From assembly GCA_035761505.1 (NCBI GenBank), contig DASTQX010000085.1, positions 1 through 32,037 on the forward strand: 32,037 nucleotides of DNA, written 5' to 3'. Positions within the stretch are counted from its first letter, which is position 1. Each line of letters starts with the position of its first letter. The notes under the pieces are model-generated. The model was not told the DNA's origin and searched no databases. It saw nothing but the letters and a program-made list of their open reading frames with translations. This document shows, one piece after another, positions 1-8,308 of this stretch. The position numbers and the translations under genes are program-made. This DNA is from JAIVJM01 sp035761505. Its GTDB lineage: Bacteria > Acidobacteriota > Blastocatellia > Pyrinomonadales > Pyrinomonadaceae.

Positions 1-1
1 C

Positions 2-1207
2 TGGACGCCCATCGTCTATCTGCGGCGCAACCTCCCGCGCGCGGAACTGGCCGCCCTCTACGCCCTCGCCGACGTGGCGTGGGTGACGCCTTTGCGCGAC
101 GGCCTCAACCTCGTCGCTAAAGAGTACGTCGCCTGCCAGCGCGGCGGGGCGGGCGTGCTCGTCCTGAGCGAGTTCGCGGGCGCGGCTGCCGAGATGGGCG
201 AGGCGATTCTGGTGAACCCTTACGACGAGGGGCGCACCGCCGAAGCGGTCGCGCGGGCGCTCTCGCTCCCCGAAGAGGAGCGGCGCGAGAGGATGGCGGC
301 GCTCTACCGCAGGGTCACGCACAACAACGTCTTCGCGTGGGGCGAGCGCTTCATCGAGAACCTGAGCGAGGCGGGCCGCGCGCGCGCCGACCACGCCGCC
401 GCCCTCCCGGCGGAGTTGCCCACGCGCGACGCCGTCAGCGCGTTCCGCGCGGCGCGGAGTCGCCTCCTGCTTCTCGACTACGACGGCACGCTCGTCGGTT
501 ACGCGAAGCGCCCGCAGGACGCGGTGCCGCCCACGGAGCTAATTCGTCTGCTCGGACGACTCGCCCTCTCGCCGAACACGACGACGGCGGTCGTCTCCGG
601 CAGGTCGCGCGCCGACCTCGAAGGATGGTTCGGCGGCGTGCCGGGGCTGTGGCTCGCGGCGGAACACGGCGCGGTCATCAGGCCGCCGGGTTCCGCCGAG
701 TGGGAGTACAGCTACGCGGGTTACTCGCCGGAGTGGAAGCGGGACTTATCAGCCTTCCTCGAACACTACGTCGACCGCACGCCCGGCAGCTTCGTCGAAG
801 AGAAGGAGTTCTCGCTCGTCTGGCACTACCGGATGTCCGACCCGGAGTTCGGCGAGTGGCTGGCGAACGAGCTGGCGCACGACCTCGAACAGATGCTCGC
901 CGACACCCAACTGCGCGCCGTGCGCGGGCAGAAGTCGGTCGAGGTGAAACTGATGTGGGCCGACAAGGGCGAGGTCATGAGTCGGCTCGCCAGAGAGTGC
1001 GCGCCGCCCGACTTTCTGCTGGCCGCCGGAGACGACAAGACGGACGAAGACCTCTTCGCGCGGCTGCCCGCGACCGCCTGGACGATCCACGTCGGCGAGA
1101 ACCAGTCGCGGGCGAGGTTCCGCCTGCCGGGGCCGGACGAGATGTGCTCGCTGCTACTGGAATTCGCTGCCGCCGGTGACACAGTGGCTTCGGGTCAGAC
1201 CGCCTGA
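2..1207 (+). CDS. otsAB: Bifunctional trehalose-6-phosphate synthase/phosphatase (3' part)
   Basis: The gene runs in from the left edge, open from base 2; the in-frame GTG at 74 is internal. The first ~100 residues are the end of a GT20 trehalose-6-phosphate synthase (ALADVAWVTPLRDGLNLVAK, where the DGLNLVAKEY segment binds the UDP-glucose donor in this family). After a linker comes a HAD phosphatase of the OtsB type: LLLLDYDGTL (nucleophile and acid Asp pair, about nt 466-495), VVSGRS, and GDDKTDEDLF (Mg-binding acidic motif, about nt 1030-1060). The fusion should make trehalose from UDP-glucose and glucose-6-phosphate in the cytosol. It lies 5' of a GH15 glycosidase, which fits trehalose turnover. 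Most of the synthase domain is outside the window. Confidence 0.93.
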   Translation, partial: WTPIVYLRRNLPRAELAALYALADVAWVTPLRDGLNLVAKEYVACQRGGAGVLVLSEFAGAAAEMGEAILVNPYDEGRTAEAVARALSLPEEERRERMAALYRRVTHNNVFAWGERFIENLSEAGRARADHAAALPAELPTRDAVSAFRAARSRLLLLDYDGTLVGYAKRPQDAVPPTELIRLLGRLALSPNTTTAVVSGRSRADLEGWFGGVPGLWLAAEHGAVIRPPGSAEWEYSYAGYSPEWKRDLSAFLEHYVDRTPGSFVEEKEFSLVWHYRMSDPEFGEWLANELAHDLEQMLADTQLRAVRGQKSVEVKLMWADKGEVMSRLARECAPPDFLLAAGDDKTDEDLFARLPATAWTIHVGENQSRARFRLPGPDEMCSLLLEFAAAGDTVASGQTA

Positions 1208-1286
1208 GGCGAACGCCTTCCTCTCGGCGGGGGTTTAGACCGCCGCCGACAAGTCAGTTTAGCGTGACAGGAGAGACGCGGAAGCG

Positions 1287-1577
1287 ATGAGTAAAGAGGC
1301 AAAGTACAGGCTCGCCTTCAACGCGCCGAGAGCCACCAACTTCGACACTCCGTCTCGTATTGACTTCCAGACGCTCGCCGGTGCGTTGACGGCGGCGTGG
1401 GCGAACGACACCTCCGGCGGTCGCGCGCTCGGCGTCACGTTTGGAGGGATGCCGGTCATGGGCGAGGAGGATTTAAGGCGGGCCTTCGAGCGGCTGCGCG
1501 CCATCGAGCATGAATGCCCCGGCGGCAACAAGATCGGCTGCGCCGGGCAGGTACTCAGGGAGATGGGCCTTGAGTAG
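1287..1577 (+). CDS. Small hypothetical protein (96 aa)
   Basis: I do not recognise this protein. ATG at 1287 follows a GGAGAG-like ribosome site at about 1270 with rather long spacing. It is soluble, with no membrane segment or signal peptide. Its second half is helical and charged (EEDLRRAFERLRAIEHE) and it ends with two Cys (HECPGGNKIGCAG), spaced seven residues apart. It sits between the trehalose fusion and the GH15 gene on the same strand. An antisense frame covers the same DNA, but the plus frame has the better start context and fits the direction of its neighbours. Confidence 0.5.
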   Translation: MSKEAKYRLAFNAPRATNFDTPSRIDFQTLAGALTAAWANDTSGGRALGVTFGGMPVMGEEDLRRAFERLRAIEHECPGGNKIGCAGQVLREMGLE

Positions 1578-1827
1578 TCGTCCCTCGTTCGCCGTGGCCC
1601 CTTCCGGCCAGCCCCCGGCGGCGACTACCGACTTCGCCGACTGTCTTTTGTAGATGCTCCTGAGAACGATGACTTGCGGCTCCGGGGCGAGACGGTAAGG
1701 GCAGGTTTGCCGCTTTCCTCGATAGGCGTGCTAACGTACCTTCAAGGACGAGGAGGAGGCGCGCCGTCGCGGACTCGCTCGCATTGGAGCGCGGCGGCGT
1801 GGTTGATGTTGATGGCAGGGACAAGGG

Positions 1828-3747
1828 GTGACGACTGTGAGGGAGAGTAAGTACCGGCCCATCCGTGACTACGCGCTCATCGGAGACGCGCACACGGCGG
1901 CGCTCGTCTCCTCGGAAGGCTCGATAGACTGGCTGTGCTGGCCCCGCTTCGACAGCCCGGCGGTCTTCTGCCGCCTGCTCGACAAAGATAAGGGCGGTCA
2001 CTTCCGCGTCGGCCCCGTCTCCTTGCGAGCCGCCGCCGAGCGCGCTTACGTCGAGGGGACGAACGTGCTCGCCACGGTCTTCTCGACCGACGCCGGACGG
2101 TTCCGCCTCACCGACTTGATGCCCGTCGAGCGTCTAAACCGGAGTCACGAAGGCGAAGACATCGCCTCACACTACCGCGTGCTCCGGCTCTTGGAAGGGC
2201 TCTCCGGCGAGGCGGAAGTCGAGGTCAACTTCCGGCCCACTTTCGATTACGCGCGCGCCGCAGCCACCCTCCACACATACGAGGGAGGCGTCGTCGCGCG
2301 CCACGGGCGCGAGGCGCTCGCGCTCTCCTGCCCCGCCTCTTTCCGCGACGACCCTTCGGGGGGCGTCACCGCGCGCTTCAAAGTCGCCGCCGGGCAGCGC
2401 GTCTGGGTCGCGCTCACCTACTTCGCGGACGCCGACGCTCTGAACCACACGGCCCTTCAAATCAACGCCGACGTGGAATTGGAACAGACGCTCGAATACT
2501 GGCGCGAGTGGTCGCAGACCTGCACGTACAAAGGGCCTTACGAAGAACTCGTCAGGCGGAGCGCGCTCGCCCTCAAGCTCCTGACCTACGAGCCGACGGG
2601 CGCGCTCGTCGCCGCCCCGACCACCTCTCTGCCGGAGGAGTTGGGCGGCGTCCGTAACTGGGACTACCGCTTCACGTGGCTGCGTGACTCGTCGCTCATT
2701 CTCTACGCCCTGCAACTCCTCGGATACTACGAGGAGGCCACGGACTTCTTCGGGTGGCTCGACGGCCTCTGCATCCCGTGCGGCAACGAACTCCAGATCA
2801 TGTACCGGATAGACGGCGGCTCGCACCTGCCTGAGCGCACGCTCGAACACCTCGAAGGCTACCGAGGCTCCCGCCCCGTGCGCGTGGGCAACGGGGCTTT
2901 CGGCCAGAAGCAGCTCGACATCTACGGCGAGGTGATTGACGCCGCGTACCTCTATCACGAGCGGATGCGCCGCCCCGTCCGGCCCGAACTGTGGGACGCG
3001 CTGCGATACATGGCCGACCAGACCGTCGCCCGCTGGCGCGAGCCCGACCACGGCATCTGGGAGGTGCGGGGCGGGCCGCGCCACTTCCTCTACTCGAAGC
3101 TCCTCTGCTGGGTCGCGCTCGACCGGGTAGTTCGCATGGCCTCGCCGGGCGGCCTGCCGGGCGACGTTGACGTGTGGACTCGGACGCGGGAAGAGATTCG
3201 CGCGGCGATTCTCGACGAAGGCTACGACGAAAAGACGGGCGCGTTTACGCAAGCGTTCGGGGAGCAGGCTCTGGACGCCTGCGCGCTCGTCATCCCGCAG
3301 GTCGGATTCCTCCCGCCGACCGACCCGCGCGTCGTCTCGACCATCCGCGCGATTCAGGAGCAGCTCACCTCGCACGGGTTAGTCTACCGCTACCTGTCGG
3401 ACGACGGGCTGCCCGGCGGCGAGGCCACCTTCGCGCTGTGCAGTTTCTGGCTGGTGGATTGTCTGGCCGAGGCCGGGCGGGTGGACGAGGCGCGCGAGTT
3501 GTTCGAGAAGGTCACCGGGTACGCCAACGACCTCGGCCTGCTCGCCGAAGAGATAGACCCCGTGAGCGGCGAGCTTCTGGGAAACTACCCGCAGGGCTTC
3601 ACCCACCTCGGACTCATCCGCTCCGCCCTCCACATCGCCAAGGCCGAGGCGCTCGGCCCTGAGGAGCGAGCCGAGAATCCGGCGGAGCGGGCGCGCAGAA
3701 TGGAAGGCGCTGGACAGGTGCCTGAAGCGCCGGTAGATCAGAGGTGA
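1828..3747 (+). CDS. GH15 family glucoamylase/trehalase
   Basis: This is a 639-residue glycoside hydrolase of the bacterial GH15 type. It starts at GTG 1828 behind AAGGGG. The N-terminal beta-sandwich opens with the usual YALIGDAHTAAL and GSIDWLCWPRFDSP. The alpha/alpha-barrel carries GGVRNWDYRFTWLRDSS (about residues 271-287), a substrate-binding hallmark of the family, and the late conserved block with LLAEEIDP and NYPQGFTHLGLI, which holds the catalytic-base Glu region. Family members hydrolyse terminal alpha-glucosidic bonds in maltodextrins or trehalose. The neighbouring trehalose synthase fusion makes trehalase activity attractive, but the sequence alone does not separate the two. No signal peptide is seen, so it is probably cytosolic. 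Confidence 0.92.
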   Translation: MTTVRESKYRPIRDYALIGDAHTAALVSSEGSIDWLCWPRFDSPAVFCRLLDKDKGGHFRVGPVSLRAAAERAYVEGTNVLATVFSTDAGRFRLTDLMPVERLNRSHEGEDIASHYRVLRLLEGLSGEAEVEVNFRPTFDYARAAATLHTYEGGVVARHGREALALSCPASFRDDPSGGVTARFKVAAGQRVWVALTYFADADALNHTALQINADVELEQTLEYWREWSQTCTYKGPYEELVRRSALALKLLTYEPTGALVAAPTTSLPEELGGVRNWDYRFTWLRDSSLILYALQLLGYYEEATDFFGWLDGLCIPCGNELQIMYRIDGGSHLPERTLEHLEGYRGSRPVRVGNGAFGQKQLDIYGEVIDAAYLYHERMRRPVRPELWDALRYMADQTVARWREPDHGIWEVRGGPRHFLYSKLLCWVALDRVVRMASPGGLPGDVDVWTRTREEIRAAILDEGYDEKTGAFTQAFGEQALDACALVIPQVGFLPPTDPRVVSTIRAIQEQLTSHGLVYRYLSDDGLPGGEATFALCSFWLVDCLAEAGRVDEARELFEKVTGYANDLGLLAEEIDPVSGELLGNYPQGFTHLGLIRSALHIAKAEALGPEERAENPAERARRMEGAGQVPEAPVDQR

Positions 3748-3769
3748 GAGAGGGCATGCCCTTCCGGGG

Positions 3770-3964
3770 ATGCGGCTGCATGATAAGAACTTCACCCTCT
3801 ACGGCGCGGTGCAGGAACTAGAAGCCAGACTCATCGAACAGGCTTTGAAGATAGAAGAGGGCAGCGTGACGCGTGCGGCTCGGAGGACTCAGGCGATTGC
3901 CGCCTTGCTCGCCGAGATCAGAGGCCGTAGCGGTCTTGAAGAACACAGGTGGATGCCATCATAA
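3770..3964 (+). CDS. Shortened Fis-type helix-turn-helix protein, possibly a remnant
   Basis: This 64-residue frame begins MRLHDKNFTLYGAVQELEAR and continues IEQALKIEEGSVTRAAR. That is the start of the small Fis-type DNA-binding proteins that are multicopy in Acidobacteriota, in which GSVTRAARLLG begins the helix-turn-helix. Here the recognition part is abnormal: after TRAAR about four residues expected before the TxQxLA helix seem absent, and the usual basic C-terminal tail is replaced by LEEHRWMPS. Its last 47 bases overlap the 3' end of the convergent asparagine synthase gene. It may be a decayed copy or a diverged protein; DNA binding is doubtful. Confidence 0.5.
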   Translation: MRLHDKNFTLYGAVQELEARLIEQALKIEEGSVTRAARRTQAIAALLAEIRGRSGLEEHRWMPS

Positions 3965-5822
3965 AGATGACCGGGTCCATCGCCGCGCGCGTCCCGTCAT
4001 CCATCCGGGGAAGTTCGTCCAGTAGTCCGACGACGGAGGTCTGTTCAAAGAATGGAACGGACGCGAACACACGGCTGCGCAAGAGGTCTTGCAAAAGCTC
4101 GTACATCGGATTCCCGACGCGCAGCGTCGTCGGCGGCGCGAAGAAGGGGCGCTTGACGCCGCGGTACACCTCATCGGTCACGAACGGTCTGACGGCCTCG
4201 CGCAAGATATACTTCTGTTGACCGTCTCGCGCCAGCAGCGACGCCGGGATTGAGCGCGCAAACTCGAAGAGCTTGTGGTCGAGAAACGGCAGCCGGCCCT
4301 CGACCGCGTGCGCCATGTCCAGCCGTTCACCCGCCAGCACGTAATTCACGAACAGCGACTTCATCCACAAATAAATGATCTGCTTGGCCGGCTCCCGGCC
4401 CCGGAGATTCCGACGCCAATCAAACTGCTTGAGAAACTCCCTGTAGGGGTCACGGCGGGGGAACGCCTGAAGGAAGTCAGCCGAGACAAGGCGTCGCAGC
4501 AGGTCGAACTTTTCCGACACGTAGTCGAGCAGTGCCGGGGGGAAGTCCAACACCCGGCAGACCCGCGCGAGCCACGGCGAGGTGAGCGCGATTCGCCGTG
4601 CGGTCGGGTTCATAGGCCGTAGCATCCGGGCCAGCAGGCGCAGCCACTTCGACGGGCCGGAGCGCGCCCCTGAGGTCAACAGCGCCTGCCGGGAGAAATC
4701 GTACCCCGCGAAGAGTTCGTCTGCGCCTTCGCCGAGAAGAACTACCTTGTAACCCGCCTGTCGTACCGCGCGGCTGAGACGGTAACGCGCCGCGCCGTGC
4801 GCGTTATAGTGGATCATCTCTCCTTGCCCGACCGCCTCGGTAAAGGAGTCGGCGGACTCCTTCGCAGTGACCGACACCGGCCAGAAATCCGCCCCCACGT
4901 GAGCGGACGTTCGGCGGGCGCTCTCGCTCTCGTCGTAGTCCGGATGGTCGAACGCGACCGTGAAGGCGGCCACTCTGCCCTGAGCGTGTGCGCTGGCTAG
5001 TCCGAGGACGGAGGAGGAGTCCACCCCGCCGCTCACATAACAGCCCACGGGCACGTCGGCCCGCATGCGGAGGCGAACCGCCTCGTCCAACAGAGACCGC
5101 AACTGCTCGACGCACGCCGCCTCCGATTGGTTCGTTTCGTCTCGCGCGCGCGGGTAGTTAACGTCCCAGTAGCAAGAGAGCCGGAGCGACCCGGCGCGGG
5201 CGATGAGATGATGGCCCGGCGGAACCTGTCGAACTTCTTTGAACAGCGCTCGATCCTGATCCGCGCACAGGAACAGACTCTGAAACACCGATTCCCTGTC
5301 CCAGCCCGCGGGGACACCGGCAGCCAACAGCGCTTTGACCTCCGAGGCCAGATAGAGGACGCCCCCGACGCGCGCGTAAAAGAGCGGCTTGATGCCAAAG
5401 CGGTCGCGCGCCGCGAAGAGCGTCTGCGCCTCCTCGTCCCAGATGACGAACGCGAACTCACCGCGCAGTTGCTCCAGACACGCGACGCCCGCCTCTTCGT
5501 AAAGGTGGAGCGCGATCTCGCTGTCGGAGCGCGTGCGAAACCGGTGCCCGCGTGCTTCGAGGTCGCGCCGAATCCGTTCGTGGTCGTAAAACTCTCCGTT
5601 GACCACGATGCGCAACCGACCGTCCTCGCTGGCTATCGGCTGCGCCCCCGTCAACAGGTCAATAATGCTGAGCCGCGTGTGGCCCAGTCCGACCCGCCCG
5701 TGTGGTGCCGTCCAATGATGCTGCTCGTCCGGCCCGCGATGTGCGAGCCGCTCGGTGGCCCGCATGAGCGACTCCGGCGCGATTGGCTTCGCGGGCGAGA
5801 AAAGGGCGACTATGCCGCACAT
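3918..5822 (-). CDS. asnB: Glutamine-hydrolysing asparagine synthase (AsnB type)
   Basis: This is a 634-residue class II glutamine amidotransferase. It starts MCGIVALF, so Cys2 becomes the N-terminal nucleophile after Met removal, and RLAHRGPDEQ and VNGEFYD line the glutaminase site. The synthetase half has the ATP-pyrophosphatase P-loop YVSGGVDSSS and the conserved LLGEGADELFAGYD. The expected reaction is ATP-dependent amidation of aspartate or a similar carboxylate using glutamine. The length and the LDMAHAVEGRLPFLDH block match the AsnB forms common in polysaccharide and secondary-metabolite loci. It follows an HTTM membrane protein gene by 35 bases on the same strand, so the two are probably co-transcribed. 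The substrate may be something other than free aspartate. Confidence 0.93.
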   Translation of the reverse strand: MCGIVALFSPAKPIAPESLMRATERLAHRGPDEQHHWTAPHGRVGLGHTRLSIIDLLTGAQPIASEDGRLRIVVNGEFYDHERIRRDLEARGHRFRTRSDSEIALHLYEEAGVACLEQLRGEFAFVIWDEEAQTLFAARDRFGIKPLFYARVGGVLYLASEVKALLAAGVPAGWDRESVFQSLFLCADQDRALFKEVRQVPPGHHLIARAGSLRLSCYWDVNYPRARDETNQSEAACVEQLRSLLDEAVRLRMRADVPVGCYVSGGVDSSSVLGLASAHAQGRVAAFTVAFDHPDYDESESARRTSAHVGADFWPVSVTAKESADSFTEAVGQGEMIHYNAHGAARYRLSRAVRQAGYKVVLLGEGADELFAGYDFSRQALLTSGARSGPSKWLRLLARMLRPMNPTARRIALTSPWLARVCRVLDFPPALLDYVSEKFDLLRRLVSADFLQAFPRRDPYREFLKQFDWRRNLRGREPAKQIIYLWMKSLFVNYVLAGERLDMAHAVEGRLPFLDHKLFEFARSIPASLLARDGQQKYILREAVRPFVTDEVYRGVKRPFFAPPTTLRVGNPMYELLQDLLRSRVFASVPFFEQTSVVGLLDELPRMDDGTRAAMDPVIFMMASTCVLQDRYGL

Positions 5823-5857
5823 AAAGTTCCTCGGAAGGCCGTTGTGTAGGCGTGCGC

Positions 5858-7453
5858 CTACGGGTCGAGATTCATGGCCTGCATTTCAGGTTCGCCGCCG
5901 TCACAACTGAACTTCATCAACAGCGCCGGGCCGCCCTCGACGCGATTACCGCCGGGGACGACCCGCTCGACCGTCGAGTAGACGACCACCACGCCCCGCG
6001 GCTGAAACCTCTGGCAGTAGCGGCGGGCGGTTCGCGTCTGAATGCTCCTGCGAAGCTCTGCTTCGTGACCGGGCTCGATACGCATCCAGGTGAGGCCGTG
6101 CAAATAGAACTGGAGCAGGACGCCGCGTGTTGACTCCGGAAACATCGCGCCCGGCTCGATTTCGCGCCCGCGCGCGTCGCCCTCGTCTTCGACGATCCGG
6201 TATCGAACAGAATAGTTCCGCTCGTCAATCCAGTTGAAGAGTTGGTACTGTTGCGCGATGCCGATGCACCAGAGAGATGAAAAGAAGACCCTCTGTAGTG
6301 GCCCCAGACCCTCGGCGCTGCCCGTCTCCGGAGCACCTGCGGCGCAGCAGGCCGCGCGAGATTGATGGGCCGCGCCGCCGCTCGCAACGGATGGAATTTC
6401 GGCAGCCTCCGCGTAACCGCGTCGCGTCGGCGCGCGCCACTGTGGCAGGGCTACCGAACTGAGCATCGCCAGTGTTAAGACGGCGACAAAGAGGAGCGCG
6501 AACGCGCCGGAACAGCCCACACGCGCCGGCGCTCGCCGCGGTTGTGGCCCCGGCGCTCCCCCGCGTAGCCTGTCCATCAACTCGCCTCCGAAGGGGATTA
6601 ACATGGCCGCGAGGCAGGCGATGTTTGCAAAGGGGATTTGAAGCGTGGCTAAGGTTCCGACGTGAAACCCGAAGAGCGCCAGCAGAAGACCGTATTTTGC
6701 CGGATGCCCTTTGGGCAGAATGAAGATGAGGGGAAACAGGGGCTCAAGAATCAGGGCGCTGTAGTTCAGCACTTTAAGCAAGCTCAAGTGCTCCGGCCCC
6801 CAGAAGTCCGGCGTCAGCGAGATCGGCAGTTTTAAGACGGCATAGAGCGCGCTGCCGTCGCGCCACATCGGACTGGCCCACTTCCACAGCCCCGCGACCA
6901 AGTATAGGAGAGCAAGGTTCCACAGGAAGCAGCGAGTCGCGGTGCCCGGCACCCTCTCGCATTTCCAACGCCGCCAAACCGCTCCCCGTTCGACTCGCCA
7001 CTCGCTGAGGATCAGGGTGCGGCCCACCGGCAGCAGCAGCAACCAGAAGAGTGTCAGATGGACGATGGAATCGTCCACGTACATCACCAGAAAGTTCCAG
7101 CGATAGGCGCAGACCGCAATCAGGTAAAGAACGGCGGCGCAGGTCTTGACGCGGTACCCGACGATCAGCGCGCAGGAGCATAAACAGGCGATGAGGTAGA
7201 TCGCCTGAAACATCGCCAGACTCATGCCCGGCTGAAACAGGCTCAGCCGGGTGAACCAGAAGAGCTGACGACTGAGTTCATGGTCAATCAGCCCGCCGGG
7301 GCCGCTGAAATCCCTCGCCTCAAGGAAGGTGCGAAGGAAGTAGACGAAGGCTAACACGCCTACCAGAACCCGAAAGAGATCCAGCGGCAGGGCAGCGACA
7401 GTCCCCGCGAACAATTCCCGGAGGCGTGCCGGAGATAGATGAGAAGACGGCAA
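5858..7453 (-). CDS. HTTM-domain membrane protein (vitamin K gamma-carboxylase-like)
   Basis: This is a 531-residue polytopic membrane protein that starts at a TTG. The N-terminal ~310 residues hold several hydrophobic spans and the features of HTTM proteins: PLDLFRVLVGVLAF near the start, a Gly/Pro loop GPGGLIDHELSRQ, MYVDDSIVHLTLFWLLLLP, and LYLVAGLWKWASPMWRDGSA. HTTM is the bacterial relative of the membrane part of vitamin K-dependent gamma-glutamyl carboxylase; most bacterial members have no known substrate. Residues ~310-531 form a soluble region rich in Arg and Glu. It probably forms a two-gene operon with asnB downstream. No carboxylase activity can be asserted from sequence. Confidence 0.8.
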   Translation of the reverse strand: MPSSHLSPARLRELFAGTVAALPLDLFRVLVGVLAFVYFLRTFLEARDFSGPGGLIDHELSRQLFWFTRLSLFQPGMSLAMFQAIYLIACLCSCALIVGYRVKTCAAVLYLIAVCAYRWNFLVMYVDDSIVHLTLFWLLLLPVGRTLILSEWRVERGAVWRRWKCERVPGTATRCFLWNLALLYLVAGLWKWASPMWRDGSALYAVLKLPISLTPDFWGPEHLSLLKVLNYSALILEPLFPLIFILPKGHPAKYGLLLALFGFHVGTLATLQIPFANIACLAAMLIPFGGELMDRLRGGAPGPQPRRAPARVGCSGAFALLFVAVLTLAMLSSVALPQWRAPTRRGYAEAAEIPSVASGGAAHQSRAACCAAGAPETGSAEGLGPLQRVFFSSLWCIGIAQQYQLFNWIDERNYSVRYRIVEDEGDARGREIEPGAMFPESTRGVLLQFYLHGLTWMRIEPGHEAELRRSIQTRTARRYCQRFQPRGVVVVYSTVERVVPGGNRVEGGPALLMKFSCDGGEPEMQAMNLDP

Positions 7454-7830
7454 GGTGATTCCGGGCTCCTGACGTACTGTGATGGTTGTCAGCGTCTCAC
7501 CTCTACGTGGTTCTGCTACAAGAACCGCCTGCCGATTATAATCCGCCCTCCACGTTCTTCCAGCAAATCTTTCCCGTCACCTCATCGAGCGTACTCCTCG
7601 CCTTTCAAGTGGCTCGTTACCGACATGTTCCATGTCCTTTTCCGCCCAAGGAGGGTTCACGACCGGCTCCTCCGTGAATCCATAACACCATTAGCTTAAG
7701 AGGCACACGAAGGACGCTGTGTGTCGTAACCTTCTGATACCGGTGGATGAAAATCGAAGTCCGGACGGAAGTCGCAGCGTTCGGATTCTTCGCGTGTGTT
7801 TAATTTGGCGTGGGGTTTAACGGGGAGCGT
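7454..7830. other. Intergenic stretch without a supported gene
   Basis: This 377-base gap between the HTTM gene start and the end of the receiver gene is less GC-rich than its surroundings. An 86-codon plus-strand frame crosses it but has no ribosome site and looks like non-coding translation. It probably holds the promoter for the HTTM-asnB pair; no convincing -35/-10 pair was found. Confidence 0.4.
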
Positions 7831-8184
7831 TTACGGGCGTAAGGTGGCGAGGAGAGAGGCGATGTGGTCGTAGTCCGTGAGCAGGTAGGCGTGGCCGTGG
7901 CGCGCGCCCTCGCCCGCGTCCGGATTGATGATGACGACAGGGAGGGTGCGGAGGGCCGGGCGTTCGTGGAGGCGTGCCATCAGGGCGTCGAAGGTCGGCA
8001 GCTTCTCTTCCGTCAGGAGCATCTTGGGTGATTCACGCTCTAAGAGCGCGAACGCTTCCGCGTCGTTCGTCGCTTCCACGACGCAGTAGCCGTAATGCTC
8101 GACCGCCCGCCTCATGCCGGAGCGTATCCAGTCAATGTCCTCGACGATTAAGATCGTCGAGCAGTGCCCGCCTTCTGTTTTCAT
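7831..8184 (-). CDS. Receiver-only response regulator with altered active site
   Basis: A single CheY-like domain of 117 residues. I take ATG at 8184, which has a GGGGATGAG ribosome site; a TTG seven codons upstream has none. ILIVEDIDWIRSGM gives the acidic pair after beta-1. At the phosphorylation position the strand reads KMLLTEEKLP, so the usual Asp four residues before the Pro is Glu. The switch Thr is replaced (VVIINPD) and the conserved beta-5 Lys is missing (HAYLLTDYDH). It therefore looks like a pseudo-receiver that cannot be phosphorylated normally; Glu could mimic the phosphorylated state. There is no output domain, so it would act by protein contact. It lies downstream of the Crp/Fnr gene on the same strand. 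Confidence 0.8.
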   Translation of the reverse strand: MKTEGGHCSTILIVEDIDWIRSGMRRAVEHYGYCVVEATNDAEAFALLERESPKMLLTEEKLPTFDALMARLHERPALRTLPVVIINPDAGEGARHGHAYLLTDYDHIASLLATLRP

Positions 8185-8255
8185 CTCATCCCCGACCCTG
8201 CGCAAGTGTTGCGCCCGGTGGACGCAGCCTCAGACGCTTTTATCAGAGTCGGGGA

Positions 8256-8280
8256 AGTGCGGTCTGTCCACTTCCGCACT
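8256..8280 (-). terminator. Short inverted repeat after the Crp/Fnr gene
   Basis: AGTGCGG (8256-8262) and CCGCACT (8274-8280) are perfect inverted repeats around an 11-base loop, about 30 bases past the stop of the Crp/Fnr gene. No clear T-run follows on the minus strand, so it is a weak terminator candidate or a site between the two genes. Confidence 0.25.
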
Positions 8281-8308
8281 CAGGGAGGATGGGAAAGAGG
8301 CGGGGAGT

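Noticed and set aside
2167..3375. Long minus-strand open frame (402 codons) opposite the GH15 gene
   Set aside because: The plus strand has the GH15 signature sequences throughout; the antisense frame has no recognisable domain.
3918..7453. Lasso-peptide cluster, suggested by the asparagine synthase-like enzyme
   Set aside because: AsnB keeps the complete glutaminase Cys and full synthetase motifs, and no precursor peptide, transglutaminase-like protease or exporter gene is nearby.
7439..7699. 86-codon plus-strand frame in the gap upstream of the HTTM gene
   Set aside because: There is no ribosome site, the composition is unlike a protein from this genome, and it overlaps the HTTM start region.
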